22,485 nt of DNA from Candidatus Methanolliviera sp. GoM_oil (GTDB lineage: Archaea; Halobacteriota; Methanoliparia; Methanoliparales; Methanoliparaceae), in contig CABGHG010000011.1 in assembly GCA_902158735.1 (NCBI GenBank), positions 1 through 22,485 on the forward strand, written 5' to 3'. Below the pieces are notes generated by a model, which was not told where the DNA came from, did not search any database, and was given only the letters and a program-made list of their open reading frames with translations. A program made the position numbers and the translations under genes. Each line of letters starts with the position of its first letter. The stretch's first letter is position 1. Positions 22,104 to 22,485 of the stretch are shown in pieces.

Positions 22104-22485
22104 TTATCCAAAAATCTTCGCTTTTTCTCTTTCCACGATCCTCTTATAGATCTTTGCACTGGAGCAGAGCTCACAATCCAATGACCTCTTTATCCTGACA
22201 ACATCCGCTTTAATACCTCTCTCTTTAAGCTCCCTTTCAAGCACTCTTTCATCAAAATGCTGGTCGTGACCGAGAGCTATTATATCTGGCTTTATCTCAT
22301 ATAATCTCTCGAATATGTCCCCTTCGCTCCCGAGAATAGCTTCATCCACGACCTTCAAGGAAGAGATCATCTTCAACCTCTGATTCTCGGATATGATCGG
22401 TTTTGGTTTGTGATTTATATTTTTCTCTCTCGCCACGATCACATATAACTCGTCCCCAAGCGCTTTTGCCTCTTCCAAGTATAAC
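22104..22485 (-). CDS. ribL: Archaeal FAD synthase RibL, C-terminal part
   Basis: A cytidylyltransferase-superfamily protein that joins FMN and ATP into FAD. The gene runs off the right edge; the open frame continues into the last bases as L-Y-L-E-E-A-K-A-L-G-D-E-L, so the apparent TTG start at 22478 is internal. The N-terminal HxGH nucleotide motif is outside the window. Visible are the R-L-K-M-I-S-S-L segment, VVDEAILG, PDIIALGHDQHFD, and a C-terminal CELCSS cysteine pair, which archaeal RibL proteins carry and which makes them redox-sensitive. A neighbouring flavin-synthesis gene suits a flavoprotein-rich hydrogenase system but may be coincidence. Confidence 0.88.
   Translation of the reverse strand, partial: LYLEEAKALGDELYVIVAREKNINHKPKPIISENQRLKMISSLKVVDEAILGSEGDIFERLYEIKPDIIALGHDQHFDERVLERELKERGIKADVVRIKRSLDCELCSSAKIYKRIVEREKAKIFG

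Overview
This window is archaeal and most likely comes from the methanogen / anaerobic alkane-oxidising side of the Euryarchaeota (Methanosarcinales, Syntrophoarchaeia or ANME-1-like). Four things point there: a DUF2124 protein, an archaeal RibL-type FAD synthase, a component-A2-like ABC ATPase at the left edge, and an Mvh-type [NiFe] hydrogenase with a MinD/Mrp-type HypB. Promoters look archaeal (TATA boxes about 25-38 nt ahead of starts, some near-leaderless). The exact lineage is inference.

Left part (1-6000): the 5' end of an ABC ATPase gene; a large family-B DNA polymerase whose motifs A and C resemble those of eukaryotic Pol epsilon; a CPBP membrane protease; a winged-helix regulator with a small membrane ORF ahead of it; an IS200/IS605-like end hairpin beside what looks like the stump of an ABC-transporter gene; and an archaeal radC.

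Middle (6000-14600): a CoA-transferase/GNAT fusion gene overlaps hypE. Facing them on the minus strand are hypF-hypC-hypD, downstream of the wreck of a second hydrogenase: the N-terminal third of a sulfhydrogenase-type beta subunit joined out of frame to the C-terminal two thirds of an alpha (NiFe) subunit. Divergent from the wreck is a hydrogenase maturation protease gene broken by one extra T. Together they look like a decayed group 3b-type hydrogenase locus whose promoter may now serve only hypFCD.

Right part (14600-20100): an intact plus-strand operon encodes a GltD/NfnL-like FAD, NAD(P) and iron-sulfur oxidoreductase, MvhD, a 29-residue micro-ORF, MvhG, MvhA and a dedicated maturation protease. 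No hdrA/B/C lies in the window. The flavoprotein sits where HdrA would be expected, which suggests a soluble H2:NAD(P)/ferredoxin enzyme, possibly electron-bifurcating. It is followed on the minus strand by hypA and a MinD-type hypB, so all six hyp functions are within 13 kb of the hydrogenase. The window closes with DUF2124 and the FAD synthase.

The most unusual non-coding signal is a family of very regular mini-hairpins, each with two 9-nt arms and a 3-nt loop (21 nt in all), usually with an ATC/GAT core. They are packed in tandem between the convergent hypE and hypD genes and directly ahead of the DUF2124 start codon.
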